A DNA stretch of 64,000 bases from Streptomyces sp. NBC_01551 (lineage in GTDB: Bacteria; Actinomycetota; Actinomycetes; Streptomycetales; Streptomycetaceae), in NCBI RefSeq assembly GCF_026339935.1, contig NZ_JAPEPX010000001.1, forward strand, positions 2,819,001 to 2,883,000, in the 5' to 3' direction. The notes beneath the pieces were generated by a model. That model had not been told where the DNA came from. It worked only from the letters and a program-made list of their open reading frames with translations, and ran no database searches. The position numbers and the translations under genes are program-made. Shown here piece by piece: positions 36,867 through 45,686 of the stretch (the stretch's first letter is position 1; every line of letters starts with the position of its first letter).

Positions 36867-37746
36867 TCCCGGCGGGGCGTGACGACGGCCCGGCGCCCGC
36901 CCGCGAGGGCGGGGCCGGGGCGACGGCCGGGACCGGGGCCGGGCGGCGGCGGGCCGCCCGGGTCAGGACCGCGAGCAGCGGTACGCACCAGACCCACAGG
37001 TGCGACCAGGGCCAGTCCAGCGGCAGGGCCCGGCCCGTCGCGGGCAAGTGGCGGGCCCAGAACTCGGCGGAGGCCTGCGGGAGGACGAGCAGGCCCAGCA
37101 GGGCGGTGCCGGTGAAGGCGGCGAGCGCCGTCAGCCCGGCCCGGACCCGGCCGGTGAGCAGCAGGTACGGGACGAGGAGCGCCGGGGTCAGGGTGATCCC
37201 GGCGGCGGTGCCCAGCGCGAACCCCTTGCCGAGGGCGGTGCGGGACCGGCCGAGGTCCCAGACGGCGAGGCAGGCCAGCGCCAGGTTGATCTGGCCGGTC
37301 AGCGGGGTCTGGAACAGGGGCTCCAGCCACAGTCCGGCGATGGTGGCGGCCAGGACGGGTCCGGACCGGGCCCGCAGCCCCGCGAGGCGGCAGGACAGCA
37401 GGATGAGCAGGGCGAGCAGCCCGGCGCTGCCGAGCACGATGACGGCCTTCAGGGCGGCGGCAGGCAGCCAGGCGGCCGGTGTGAACAGGATCGCCGCGAA
37501 CGGCGGGTACGCGGTGGACGGGTGCCACTCGGCGGCGCAGAAACCGTGGACGAGGGCGTCAGCCACCGGAATGCGCAGGGCGACGCACAGCACGCCCAGG
37601 AGCAGCAGCGGGCCGGTGACCAGCGTGCCGGAAAGCGACCCGGAGAACAGCCCGGTGAGCGGCCCGGAAAGCGGCCCGGGAGACGCGCCGGGCAGGGCGC
37701 CGAAAGGGGGCGCCGACGAGCGCTCGGGGGCGGGGTGGCGGGTCAC
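36832..37746 (-). CDS. shortened GT87-like (DUF2029) membrane glycosyltransferase
   Basis: A 304-aa membrane protein. It has recognisable GT87 segments: YPPFAAILFTPAAWL, LTGQINLALACLAVWDL, GITLTPALLVPYLLLTGRVR and WSHLWVWCVPLLAVL. Members are usually ~400 aa. Here the first extracytoplasmic loop is short, and the block normally between FWARHLPATGR and WSHHWVW (including an NQS motif and two or three helices) is missing. The N-terminus has a GPLSGPLTGLFSGSLSG repeat, and the C-terminus runs antisense into XPB. It may be degraded and inactive. Confidence 0.65.
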   Translation of the reverse strand: MTRHPAPERSSAPPFGALPGASPGPLSGPLTGLFSGSLSGTLVTGPLLLLGVLCVALRIPVADALVHGFCAAEWHPSTAYPPFAAILFTPAAWLPAAALKAVIVLGSAGLLALLILLSCRLAGLRARSGPVLAATIAGLWLEPLFQTPLTGQINLALACLAVWDLGRSRTALGKGFALGTAAGITLTPALLVPYLLLTGRVRAGLTALAAFTGTALLGLLVLPQASAEFWARHLPATGRALPLDWPWSHLWVWCVPLLAVLTRAARRRPAPVPAVAPAPPSRAGAGPSSRPAGISRSPAARPRP

Positions 37747-37880
37747 GCGCGTGACCCTAGTGGATCACTGGGGGCCTACCGCCCGGTTCAGGCCACGGCT
37801 GCGCACCGGCTCGCCGGGGCGGGGCGCGCACCGGAGCCGCCGTATCGGACGACGAACCCCCGGATGGCCGAACCAGCAGG

Positions 37881-38069
37881 TCAGCGACGTATAACGCCCG
37901 CGTCCTCGGCGTATTCGCCCAGGACGACCACGCTGACGGCGGTGGCCGCGAACACCTTCGCGGCGTGCAGCAGGCCACCGACGCGGTGGCGGGGACGGTA
38001 GTCGGGGGAACTGGCGGTGGCGCCGCTAGGGCGGCCGCCCCGGATCGGGGTGAAGGTTGCGGTGCTCAT
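37881..38069 (-). CDS. 62-aa hypothetical membrane-associated protein
   Basis: MSTATFTPIRGGRPSGATAS, then a basic segment (YRPRHRVGG), one hydrophobic helix (LLHAAKVFAATAVSVVVLG) and EYAEDAGVIRR. On the minus strand CACCAT ends 6 nt before the ATG, the leaderless pattern. It is on its own between the GT87-like gene and helD. No family is recognised. Confidence 0.55.
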   Translation of the reverse strand: MSTATFTPIRGGRPSGATASSPDYRPRHRVGGLLHAAKVFAATAVSVVVLGEYAEDAGVIRR

Positions 38070-38378
38070 GTATCCATGGTGCGTTTCCGCCACGGATTTC
38101 ACATCGCCCTCGGGGCTGAACCCGGGGCCCCGCGGCGTCCTCCTCACGGCCCATGGCGTCCCCTAGTGGCTCTGCCCAAGGTCTGACACTCCCAGGTATG
38201 ACCCGTACGGAGGTCCTGGCCCTCAGGTATGCGCGCCGCGTAAATCCATTCGCGCGCCCGCGCCGCGATGACTAGAATCTCCGCTCTTGCCGCCTCCCGC
38301 CGCACCTCTGGGAGAGCCGCCCCCCGGACGGAAACCGGCGGGCATCCACCACGCAGACCAGCAGCTGGAGGCAGTCCC
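38070..38378. other. 309-bp region upstream of helD
   Basis: No gene is convincing. It contains the CACCAT hexamer of the 62-aa gene at 38076-38081 and, for helD, a TAGAAT hexamer at 38273-38278 that would give a ~95-nt leader. I could not find the 19-bp rifamycin-associated element known upstream of some helR genes. Confidence 0.45.
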
Positions 38379-40496
38379 GTGCCCGCGCACGCCCCCGAGT
38401 CCGACACCGGCATCGACAGCGACACCGGGACCGACAGCGCCGTCGCCCCTTGCGCCGACTCCCCCGATCCCCTGGCGCGCGAGCGGTCGCACCTGAGCGC
38501 CTCCCGCGCCGCGCTGCGCGCCATGCGCGAGGACGTCGAGTCGCTCGACATCCGCGACGTCACCGCGAACTGGGTCAACGCGATCGTCCTGCAGGCCCAG
38601 ATCGAGGACCGCATCAAGGCGCTGGCGGACCTGGCGCACACCCCGCTCTTCTTCGGCCGCCTGAACTACCTGCACGCCCCGGGCGCGGAGCTGGCCGAGG
38701 GCGCGGAGGGCGAGCAGTTCTACATCGGCCGCCGCCACGTCCACGACGCCGACGGCGACCCGATGGTGATCGACTGGCGCGCGCCCGTCTCCCAGCCGTT
38801 CTACCGGGCCTCCAAGAACGACCCGCAGGACATCGCGCTGCGCCGCCGCTTCGGTTACACGGGCGGCGAGCTGACCGCGTACGAGGACGAGCACCTCTCC
38901 GACCCGGCGGAGACGGCCGCCGTCAGCAAGCTGCTCCAGCAGGAGATCGAGCGCCCGCGCGTGGGTCCCATGCGGGACATCGTGGCGACGATCCAGCCCG
39001 AGCAGGACGAGATCGTCCGCTCCGGGCTGTCCGGCTCCGTCTGCGTGCAGGGCGGCCCCGGCACCGGCAAGACGGCGGTCGGCCTGCACCGGGTCGCGTA
39101 CCTCCTGTACGCGCACCGCGAGCGGCTCGCCCGCACCGGCACGCTCGTCATCGGGCCGAACCGTTCCTTCCTGCACTACATCGAGCAGGTCCTGCCGGCG
39201 CTGGGCGAGCTGGAGGTCAAGCAGGCGACGGTCGACGACCTCGTCGCCCGCGACGGCCTGGAGGTACGCGGCGCCGACCAGGCCGAAACGGCCGTGGTCA
39301 AGGGCGACGCCCGGATGGCGGAGGTACTGCGGCGCGCGGTCCGCTCGCACGTCAGCCCGCCCGTCGAGCCGCTGATGGTGGTCCGCGGGTCGCGCCGGTG
39401 GCGCGTGCCGGCGTACGAGCTGGAGCAGATCGTCTCGGAACTCCAGGACCGGGACATCCGTTACGGCGCCGCGCGCGACGCGCTGCCGCAGCGGATCGCG
39501 CACGCGGTGCTGGTACGGATGGAGCAGGCGGGCGAGGCGCCGGACGACCGGGTCCAGGACGCGGTGGCGCGCAACGCGGCCGTGAAGGCGGCGGTCAAGG
39601 CGGTGTGGCCGGCGGTGGAGCCGGCGAAGCTGGTGCTGCGGCTGCTGTCGGACCCGGAGTTCCTGGCTCGGCACGCGGAGGGCGTCCTCTCGGACGACGA
39701 GCAGAAGCTCCTGCTGTGGCCCAAGCCGTTCCGCAGCGTGAAGTCGGCGAAGTGGTCGGCGGCGGACCTGGTGCTGATCGACGAGGCGGCGGACCTGGTG
39801 GAGCGCACGCACTCGCTCGGCCATGTCGTGCTCGACGAGGCGCAGGACCTGTCGCCGATGCAGTACCGGGCGGTGGGGCGGCGCTGCACGACGGGCTCGG
39901 CGACGGTGCTGGGCGACCTGGCGCAGGGGACGACCCCGTGGGCCACGCGCAGCTGGGACGAGGCCCTGACGCACCTGGGCAAGCCGGAGGCGGTGCTGGA
40001 GGAACTGACGGCCGGGTTCCGCGTGCCGCGCGAGGTGATCGCGTACGCGTCGCGCCTGCTGCCGGCGATCTCCCCGGGCCTGGCCCCGGTCTCCTCGGTC
40101 CGCGAGACCCCGGGGTCGCTGGTCATCACCCCGACGACGGACCTGACCCCCTCGGTCCTGGCCGCCTGCCGCGCCTCCCTCGGCCACGAGGGCTCGATCG
40201 GCCTGATCGCGGCGGACGCGCGGATCCCGGAGCTGGCGCAGGCCCTGCGGGCGGCGGGCCTGCCGTACCTGTCGCCGGGCGAGGAGACGACGGCCCAGTC
40301 CCGCCTGACCCTGGTCCCGGCGTCGCTGGCGAAGGGCCTGGAGTACGACTACGTCGTGCTGGACGAGCCCGCCGCCATCGTCTCGGGCGAGCCGGACGAG
40401 CGCACGGGCCTGCGCCGGCTCTACGTCTGCCTGACCCGAGCCGTCTCAGGCCTGACGGCCCTCCACACGACCCCCCTCCCGACGGCCCTGACGTAA
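38379..40496 (+). CDS. HelD/HelR-type RNA polymerase-recycling motor ATPase
   Basis: A 705-aa SF1 (UvrD-like) ATPase. After an acidic N-terminus come the coiled-coil arm (ARERSHLSASRAALRAMRED), the HelD-type IDWRAPVSQPFYRA and Walker A QGGPGTGKTAVGLHR. Motif II is VLDEAQDLSPMQYRAVGRRC; motif VI is RLYVCLTRAVSGL. HelD proteins pull stalled or antibiotic-bound RNA polymerase off nucleic acid; HelR homologues give rifamycin tolerance in Streptomyces. GTG 38379 has GGAGG 7 nt upstream. Confidence 0.9.
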   Translation: MPAHAPESDTGIDSDTGTDSAVAPCADSPDPLARERSHLSASRAALRAMREDVESLDIRDVTANWVNAIVLQAQIEDRIKALADLAHTPLFFGRLNYLHAPGAELAEGAEGEQFYIGRRHVHDADGDPMVIDWRAPVSQPFYRASKNDPQDIALRRRFGYTGGELTAYEDEHLSDPAETAAVSKLLQQEIERPRVGPMRDIVATIQPEQDEIVRSGLSGSVCVQGGPGTGKTAVGLHRVAYLLYAHRERLARTGTLVIGPNRSFLHYIEQVLPALGELEVKQATVDDLVARDGLEVRGADQAETAVVKGDARMAEVLRRAVRSHVSPPVEPLMVVRGSRRWRVPAYELEQIVSELQDRDIRYGAARDALPQRIAHAVLVRMEQAGEAPDDRVQDAVARNAAVKAAVKAVWPAVEPAKLVLRLLSDPEFLARHAEGVLSDDEQKLLLWPKPFRSVKSAKWSAADLVLIDEAADLVERTHSLGHVVLDEAQDLSPMQYRAVGRRCTTGSATVLGDLAQGTTPWATRSWDEALTHLGKPEAVLEELTAGFRVPREVIAYASRLLPAISPGLAPVSSVRETPGSLVITPTTDLTPSVLAACRASLGHEGSIGLIAADARIPELAQALRAAGLPYLSPGEETTAQSRLTLVPASLAKGLEYDYVVLDEPAAIVSGEPDERTGLRRLYVCLTRAVSGLTALHTTPLPTALT

Positions 40497-40624
40497 CACC
40501 GACCCCGGCCGGGGCCCCGACGGCCGCCGCTGGCCGGGTCGGCCCGATCCGACATCCCGACGCCGGCCCCGGCCGGGGTGCGGGGCCCTGCGGGGCCGTC
40601 CCCTACCCGCCCTTCCGCCGTTCC

Positions 40625-40713
40625 CTGGGCTCCGCCCAGACCCGCGCCTCAAACGCCGGCGGGGCTGGAGGTTCCCGGCCGGATCTTCCAGCCTCGCCGG
40701 CGTTTGAGGCGCG
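40625..40713. repeat. composite palindromic intergenic repeat, copy 2 (complete)
   Basis: A small hairpin CTGGGC-TCC-GCCCAG is followed by a large palindrome with 27-bp arms at 40643-40669 and 40687-40713 and one mismatch; the left arm starts CGCGCCTCAAACGCCGGCG. Lying between convergent helD and cutC, it can serve as a terminator for both. Related copies are at 18438-18484 and 57512-57580. Confidence 0.8.
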
Positions 40714-40740
40714 GAGGTACGGGGCCGACCCCCGGCGGGG

Positions 40741-41427
40741 TCAGGCGAGGGCGGCGCGCCAAGTGGCGACCGCGGCGGCGGACACCGGGCCGGTCCACCC
40801 GGAGGGACGGGCCGCGCCGCCGATGTGGAACGCGTCCAGCCCCGCCGCCCGCAGCGCGGCCAGGTGCGCCAGCGTCAGGCCGCCCCCGACCAGGATCCGC
40901 GGCTCGTACCCCGGCTCACCCCGCCGCGCCGCCTCCGCCACCAGGACCGGGAGGCCCGCGGAGACCCCCTCCGCCGACCCCGCCGTCAGGTACGTGTCCA
41001 GCCCCGGCAGATCGGCCAGCGCCTTGCGCAGCCCGTCCCGGTCCGCCGCCCGGTCGATCGCCCGGTGGAACGTCCAGCGGCAACCGCCCAGCTCCGCGAC
41101 GACCGCCTCGACCGCCGCCAGGTCCGGCGCGCCGTCCGGGTCCAGGAACCCGAGGACGAACTCGTCCGCCCCCTCCGCCCGCAGCGCCCGCGCCTCCTCG
41201 GCCAGCGCGTCCACCGCCCCCGCCGCGAACCCGTCCGTCCTGCGGAGCATCACGCGCAGCGGGATGTCCACGGCCGCCCTGATCGCCGCGAAGGTCTCGC
41301 GCGCCGGGGTGAGCCCGTCGGCGGCCATGTCGGTGACCAGTTCAAGGCGGTCCGCCCCGCCGGCCTGGGCCGCGACCGCGTCCTCCACGTCGAGGGCGAT
41401 CACCTCCAGGAGCGCACGGTTGCTCAT
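40741..41427 (-). CDS. cutC: CutC-family protein
   Basis: A 228-aa TIM-barrel protein of the CutC family. It starts MSNRALLEVIALDVEDAVAA; hallmarks are GGADRLELVTDMAADGLTP, the MLRRTDGF segment, TFHRAIDRAAD, LTAGSAEGV and ILVGGGLT. CutC was named for copper homeostasis, but a copper role is doubtful in many bacteria; the fold suggests an enzyme. A DasR-like site (41458-41473) lies 31-46 bp upstream of the ATG, hinting at aminosugar control. Confidence 0.9.
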   Translation of the reverse strand: MSNRALLEVIALDVEDAVAAQAGGADRLELVTDMAADGLTPARETFAAIRAAVDIPLRVMLRRTDGFAAGAVDALAEEARALRAEGADEFVLGFLDPDGAPDLAAVEAVVAELGGCRWTFHRAIDRAADRDGLRKALADLPGLDTYLTAGSAEGVSAGLPVLVAEAARRGEPGYEPRILVGGGLTLAHLAALRAAGLDAFHIGGAARPSGWTGPVSAAAVATWRAALA

Positions 41428-41457
41428 TCGATCCCATCCTTCTTCGCACGACGCACA

Positions 41458-41473
41458 ACAGGTCTAGTCCAAT
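41458..41473 (-). promoter_or_regulatory. DasR-like (dre) site upstream of cutC
   Basis: ACAGGTCTAGTCCAAT matches 12 of 16 positions of the dre consensus AGTGGTCTAGACCACT and 14 of 16 positions of the reverse complement of the site at 60286-60301 upstream of nagK. It sits 31-46 bp upstream of the cutC start. Confidence 0.45.
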
Positions 41474-41537
41474 ATCAGGGTACGGGGCCGCGCCCTCACA
41501 CCACCAGCACAATCACGCCACCCACCACAATGTGCTC

Positions 41538-42224
41538 ATGGACACCGACTCGCCCCGCCACGACACCGCGGGCCACCGCACCGCGGGCCACGACACCGCG
41601 CACCTCCACGCCCGCTGGCACGCGACCGCCACCGCCGCCGGCGCCCGCGCCGGCCTGGACAGCGCCCCCTACGCCGAGCGCCTCCTCGCCGCCTGGGCGG
41701 AGCCGCAGCGCCGGTACCACACCACCGCGCACCTGGCCGACGTACTCGCGCGGATAGACGTACTCGCCGACCACGCCGCCGACCCGGCCGCCGTCGAACT
41801 CGCCGCCTGGTTCCACGACGCCGTCTACCGCCCCGACCGCTCCGAGAACGAGGAGCGCAGCGCCGCCCTCGCCGAGCGCGCCCTGCCCGAGCTCGGCATC
41901 GACCCCGCCCGTACCGCCGAGGTCGCGCGGCTGGTCCGGCTCACCGTCACCCACGACCCCGCCCCCGGCGACACCAACGGCGAGGTCCTCTGCGACGCCG
42001 ACCTCGCCGTCCTGGCCGGCGCCCCCGAGGCGTACGCGACCTACGCCGCCGCCGTCCGCGACGAGTACGGATTCGTGCCCGACGACGCCTTCCGCACCGG
42101 CCGCGCGGCCGTCCTGCGCCAGCTGCTCGGACTGCCCCGGCTGTTCCGCACCCCGTACGGCACCGCGCACTGGGAGGCCCCGGCCCGCCACAACCTCGCC
42201 ACCGAGCTCGCGCTGCTCGGCTAG
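41538..42224 (+). CDS. HD-domain-like metal-dependent hydrolase
   Basis: A 228-aa protein with the layout of small HD-family phosphohydrolases: YHTTAHLADVLARID, AAWFHDAVYRPDRSENEERS (HD pair), a TVTHDP loop and LCDADLAVLAG. The first ~25 residues are His/Thr-rich, from an internal CACCGCGGGCCAC repeat. I chose ATG 41538 because CACAAT (41526-41531) ends 6 nt upstream; there is no ribosome binding site. Substrate unknown. Confidence 0.82.
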   Translation: MDTDSPRHDTAGHRTAGHDTAHLHARWHATATAAGARAGLDSAPYAERLLAAWAEPQRRYHTTAHLADVLARIDVLADHAADPAAVELAAWFHDAVYRPDRSENEERSAALAERALPELGIDPARTAEVARLVRLTVTHDPAPGDTNGEVLCDADLAVLAGAPEAYATYAAAVRDEYGFVPDDAFRTGRAAVLRQLLGLPRLFRTPYGTAHWEAPARHNLATELALLG

Positions 42225-42293
42225 GGCCCCGCGCAACACGCCCGTCACGTTCGTCCGGGAATGCGATCACGCTCACGCCGGTTGGTGAAGAAC

Positions 42294-43571
42294 ATGCCCT
42301 CAGCCGCCGAAGACCGCCCTTCCCATGCCCCCGCCCGCGCGCGCACCCGTATGCCGGTCGCCGTCTACGTCCTCGGCCTGTCGGTCTTCGCCCTCGGCAC
42401 GAGCGAGTTCATGCTCTCCGGGCTGCTGCCGCCCATCGCGGAGGACATGGACGTCACCATTCCGCAGGCGGGCCTGCTGATATCCGCCTTCGCCATCGGC
42501 ATGGTCGTCGGCGCGCCGCTGCTGGCCGTGGCCACGCTGCGCCTCCCGCGCCGCACCACCCTCGTCTCCCTCATCAGCCTCTTCGGCCTCGGGCAGGTCG
42601 CGGGCGCGCTGGCGCCCACGTACGAGCTCCTCTTCGCCTCCCGCATCGTCTCCGCGCTCGCCTGCGCCGGCTTCTGGGCGGTCGGCGCGGCCGTCGCGAT
42701 CGCCATGGTCCCCGTCGACGCCCGGGCCCGCGCGATGGCCGTCATGATCGGCGGACTCTCCATCGCCAACGTCCTCGGCGTCCCCGCCGGCGCCTTCCTC
42801 GGCGAGCACCTCGGCTGGCGCGCGGCCTTCTGGTCGGTCGGCGCGGCCTCGGCGATCGCCCTCGTCGGCATCCTGGCGCTGATCCCGAAGATCCCGCTGC
42901 CGGACCGGAAGCCGTCGCTGGGGCGCGAGCTGCGCATCTACCGCGACCGGCAGGTCTGGCTGGCCATCGGCATCACCGCGCTCGCCGCGGGCGGCGTCTT
43001 CTGCGCGTTCAGCTACCTCTCGCCGCTGCTCACGGACGTGGCCGGACTGGACTCCGGCTGGGTGCCGTGGATCCTCGGCCTCTTCGGGGTCGGCGCGCTC
43101 GTCGGCACCACGGTCGGCGGCCGGGTCGCGGACGCGCACCTGTTCGGCGTCATGCTGTGGGGCATCACCGCCTCGACGGTGTTCCTGGTGGGCCTGGCCG
43201 TACTGGCGTCCGCCGCGGCCGCCGCGATCGGGCTCTCGTTCCTGATCGGCTTCTCGGCGTTCTTCACGGCCCCCGCGCTCAACGCCCGCATGTTCAACGT
43301 GGCGGGCGCCGCCCCGACCCTGGCCGGCGCCACCACCACGGCCGCCTTCAACCTGGGCAACACCGGCGGCCCCTGGCTCGGCGGCACCGTCATCGACGCC
43401 GGCTACGGCTTCGCCGCCACCGCCTGGGCCGGCGCGGCCATGACGGTCACCGCGATCGCCCTCGCGGCCGTCGCCCTGCGCCTGGACCGCCGTACGCCGC
43501 CGAGCCCGGCCCGCGTGGTCGCCGCGGGCGGCGTCGCCGCGACCCCGGCGGAGGAGCCCGCCCGCGCCTGA
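42294..43571 (+). CDS. MFS transporter (Cmx/CmrA-like efflux type)
   Basis: A 425-aa major facilitator with ~12 membrane helices. It carries YVLGLSVFALGTSEFMLSGL, the family TM1 motif, and SEFMLSGLLPPIAEDMDVTI, seen in chloramphenicol-efflux Cmx/CmrA and AraJ-type DHA1 pumps. WAVGAAVAIAMVPVDARARA marks TM4-TM5. ATG 42294 (MPSAAEDRPSH) is chosen; an ATG 33 nt upstream would add basic residues. The substrate is not known; drug or sugar efflux is possible. Confidence 0.87.
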   Translation: MPSAAEDRPSHAPARARTRMPVAVYVLGLSVFALGTSEFMLSGLLPPIAEDMDVTIPQAGLLISAFAIGMVVGAPLLAVATLRLPRRTTLVSLISLFGLGQVAGALAPTYELLFASRIVSALACAGFWAVGAAVAIAMVPVDARARAMAVMIGGLSIANVLGVPAGAFLGEHLGWRAAFWSVGAASAIALVGILALIPKIPLPDRKPSLGRELRIYRDRQVWLAIGITALAAGGVFCAFSYLSPLLTDVAGLDSGWVPWILGLFGVGALVGTTVGGRVADAHLFGVMLWGITASTVFLVGLAVLASAAAAAIGLSFLIGFSAFFTAPALNARMFNVAGAAPTLAGATTTAAFNLGNTGGPWLGGTVIDAGYGFAATAWAGAAMTVTAIALAAVALRLDRRTPPSPARVVAAGGVAATPAEEPARA

Positions 43572-43671
43572 CCGCGGTCCCGGTCGCCGCCCCGGACCCG
43601 GCTTCCTACGATGGGAAGGTCCGCTCGGGGACAGGGGACCGCTCGGGGACGAGCGTCAGGAGTGATCCTGG

Positions 43672-44904
43672 ATGGGCCGGTACCGGACGCCCACCGCGCT
43701 GGCAGCCGCCTCGCTGCTGCTGACCGCGCTGTGCGCGGGCCAGGCCCCCGCCGCCGCCCCGCCGGGCCGCGTCGACATCGACCCGGTGATCGCCGAGCAG
43801 CTAGACGACGCGATCACCGCGGCCATGCGCAAGGCCGCCATCCCCGGTGTGGGCGTCGGCCTGTGGATCGACGGCGACGACTCCTACGTGCGCGCCTTCG
43901 GCACCGCCGACAAACGCACCGGCACCCCCATCAAGACCGACATGCACACCCGCATCGGCAGCGTCACCAAGACCTTCGCCGTCACCGCCGCCCTCCAGCT
44001 CGTCGACGACGGGAAGGTACGGCTCGACGCGCCGATCTCTACGTACCTCGACGGCGTGCCCGGCGGCGAGAAGATCACCGTCCGGCAGCTCGCCGACATG
44101 CGCAGCGGCCTCTACAACTACACCGAGGACCCGCGCTGGCTGGCCACCTTCAAGGCCGACCCGCACCGCGCCTGGACCCCGCAGGAGCTGCTGGACTCCG
44201 CCTTCCGGCACCCCGCCGAATTCCCGCCGGGCGCGCGCTGGGAGTACTCCAACACCAACACCGTCCTGCTCGGCCTGCTCGTCGAGAAGGTCAGCGGTCA
44301 GCCCCTGCACACCTACCTGGAGCAGCACGTCGTCGAACCGGCCAGCCTGGACGCGACCTCGCTGCCGACCGGCGCGGAGATCGCGTCCCCGTACGTGCAC
44401 GGCTACACGAACTTCACCCCGGACGGCGCGACCGTCGACGCCTCCACCTGGAACCCGTCCTGGGGCTGGGCGGCCGGCGCGATGATCTCCACCATGGACG
44501 ACCTGCGCTCCTGGGTCGCGACCCTGGTCAGCGGGCGGCTGCCGGCCGGCGGCCGGCTGCTGGAGCCGGACACCCAGGCCCAGCGGCTGCGCATGCTGCC
44601 CACCGGGCACCCCGACGTGGGCTACGGACTCGGCATCGCCGAGCTCGACGGCTGGATCGGCCACAACGGCGAGCTGCCCGGCTACGAGACCATCGCCGTC
44701 CGGCTCCCGCAGGACCGCGCCACCCTGGTGATCGTGGTGAACTCCGACATCGACGGGAAGTTCGGCAGCCTGAGCGGCCTCATCGCCAACGCGGTCACCA
44801 AGACCGTGACCCCGGAGCACGTCTGGGCGCTCCCGCCGGCAGCCCAGCCCAACGCCGTCCCGGAGCCGTCGCCCCCGGCGCCGACGCCGGGCTCACGGCA
44901 CTAG
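43672..44904 (+). CDS. secreted serine hydrolase (beta-lactamase / D-Ala-D-Ala carboxypeptidase fold)
   Basis: A 410-aa exported class C-type serine hydrolase. The signal peptide is MGRYRTPTALAAASLLLTAL, cleaved near APAAA. The active site has SxxK as SVTK (Ser97, Lys100), YxN as YSN (192-194), and the third motif HNG in IGHNGELPGYET, where HxG replaces KTG. A Pro-rich tail follows. It may trim peptidoglycan peptides or D-amino peptides. The stop overlaps the convergent DUF4031 gene by 4 bp. Confidence 0.9.
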   Translation: MGRYRTPTALAAASLLLTALCAGQAPAAAPPGRVDIDPVIAEQLDDAITAAMRKAAIPGVGVGLWIDGDDSYVRAFGTADKRTGTPIKTDMHTRIGSVTKTFAVTAALQLVDDGKVRLDAPISTYLDGVPGGEKITVRQLADMRSGLYNYTEDPRWLATFKADPHRAWTPQELLDSAFRHPAEFPPGARWEYSNTNTVLLGLLVEKVSGQPLHTYLEQHVVEPASLDATSLPTGAEIASPYVHGYTNFTPDGATVDASTWNPSWGWAAGAMISTMDDLRSWVATLVSGRLPAGGRLLEPDTQAQRLRMLPTGHPDVGYGLGIAELDGWIGHNGELPGYETIAVRLPQDRATLVIVVNSDIDGKFGSLSGLIANAVTKTVTPEHVWALPPAAQPNAVPEPSPPAPTPGSRH

Positions 44905-45170
44905 GCCGCCGGACGCCCCTTCGGTCGCCGCAGCCCGGCCGCCGTCAGCCGCCGGACCAGCTCCTTGCTGCCGATCTGCACCGCGCCGGCCGCCACCGCC
45001 TGCGCGTAACGGTGCTCCGGCACGTCGTAGTGGTCCCGCTCGAACGCCTTGGGCGGGCAGCCGATGCCCGCCGCGAAGGCGTGTAGCTCCTCGTACGAGA
45101 CGTCGCTGACCAGGTGCGACCACATGCGGCCGTGACCCGGCCAGGTCGGCGGGTCGATGTACAGCGTCAC
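44901..45170 (-). CDS. DUF4031 protein
   Basis: An 89-aa protein, VTLYIDPPTWPGHGRMWSHL, then SDVSYEELHAFAAGIGCPPK, ERDHYDVPEHRY and a basic C-terminus. This is the DUF4031 pattern; function unknown. GTG start at 45170, 7 nt after the stop of the upstream gene, with GAGG overlapping that stop, so the pair is translationally linked. It is convergent with the serine hydrolase (4-bp overlap). Confidence 0.82.
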   Translation of the reverse strand: MTLYIDPPTWPGHGRMWSHLVSDVSYEELHAFAAGIGCPPKAFERDHYDVPEHRYAQAVAAGAVQIGSKELVRRLTAAGLRRPKGRPAA

Positions 45171-45177
45171 CGGCGCC

Positions 45178-45561
45178 TCACCGGCCGCCACCGGCTCCGA
45201 AGACCGCCCCGAGACCGCCCACCGGGGCGACCTTGACGACGGTCTTCGCGCACACCCAGTGCGGGTCGGGTCCCAGCTCCGGCTCCACGTCCAGCGCGTG
45301 CGGGTCACCGTGCGAGCAGACCGGGCACAGCGGCCAGCGCCCGTACTTCTCCAGGAGCGCGTCCTGCACGTCCTGGGCGACGAGCCCGGCAAGGTAGTCG
45401 ACCCCCTCCGGCCACTGCTCCACCCACCACCGGCGGTGCGTGACCGAGTCCTCGACGAGGGAGACGACATCGGCTTCGGCGACCTCGCCCGCGACGAGAT
45501 CGGCGAGTACAAGAGCGCGGGCGGCATGCAGCGCCTGCTCCAAAGGGGTCGCGTGGTCCAT
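45178..45561 (-). CDS. hypothetical protein with a CxxC...C zinc-site-like motif
   Basis: A 127-aa protein starting MDHATPLEQALHAARALVLA. The middle has a Trp-rich stretch (RRWWVEQWPEGVDYLAG). A possible metal site is CPVCSHGDPHALDVE...WVC. I do not recognise the family. GACAAT ends 6 nt before the ATG on the minus strand, consistent with a leaderless mRNA. It is the first gene of a two-gene operon with DUF4031. Confidence 0.65.
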   Translation of the reverse strand: MDHATPLEQALHAARALVLADLVAGEVAEADVVSLVEDSVTHRRWWVEQWPEGVDYLAGLVAQDVQDALLEKYGRWPLCPVCSHGDPHALDVEPELGPDPHWVCAKTVVKVAPVGGLGAVFGAGGGR

Positions 45562-45686
45562 GGGGCCATTGTCAACCCGCGGGGGCCCGGAGTCGAAGGC
45601 CCCCCTTCGCGGCCGCCCGGATCACGCGCGTCAGGTGGCCCCACGGCGTCTTGTCCCCCGCCCCCGCCGAAATTAGGTTTCGGGGG

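Noticed and set aside
38450..41467. A 1005-codon + strand frame over helD and cutC
   Set aside because: It runs in a shifted frame through helD motifs, then antisense through cutC; a GC-bias shadow.
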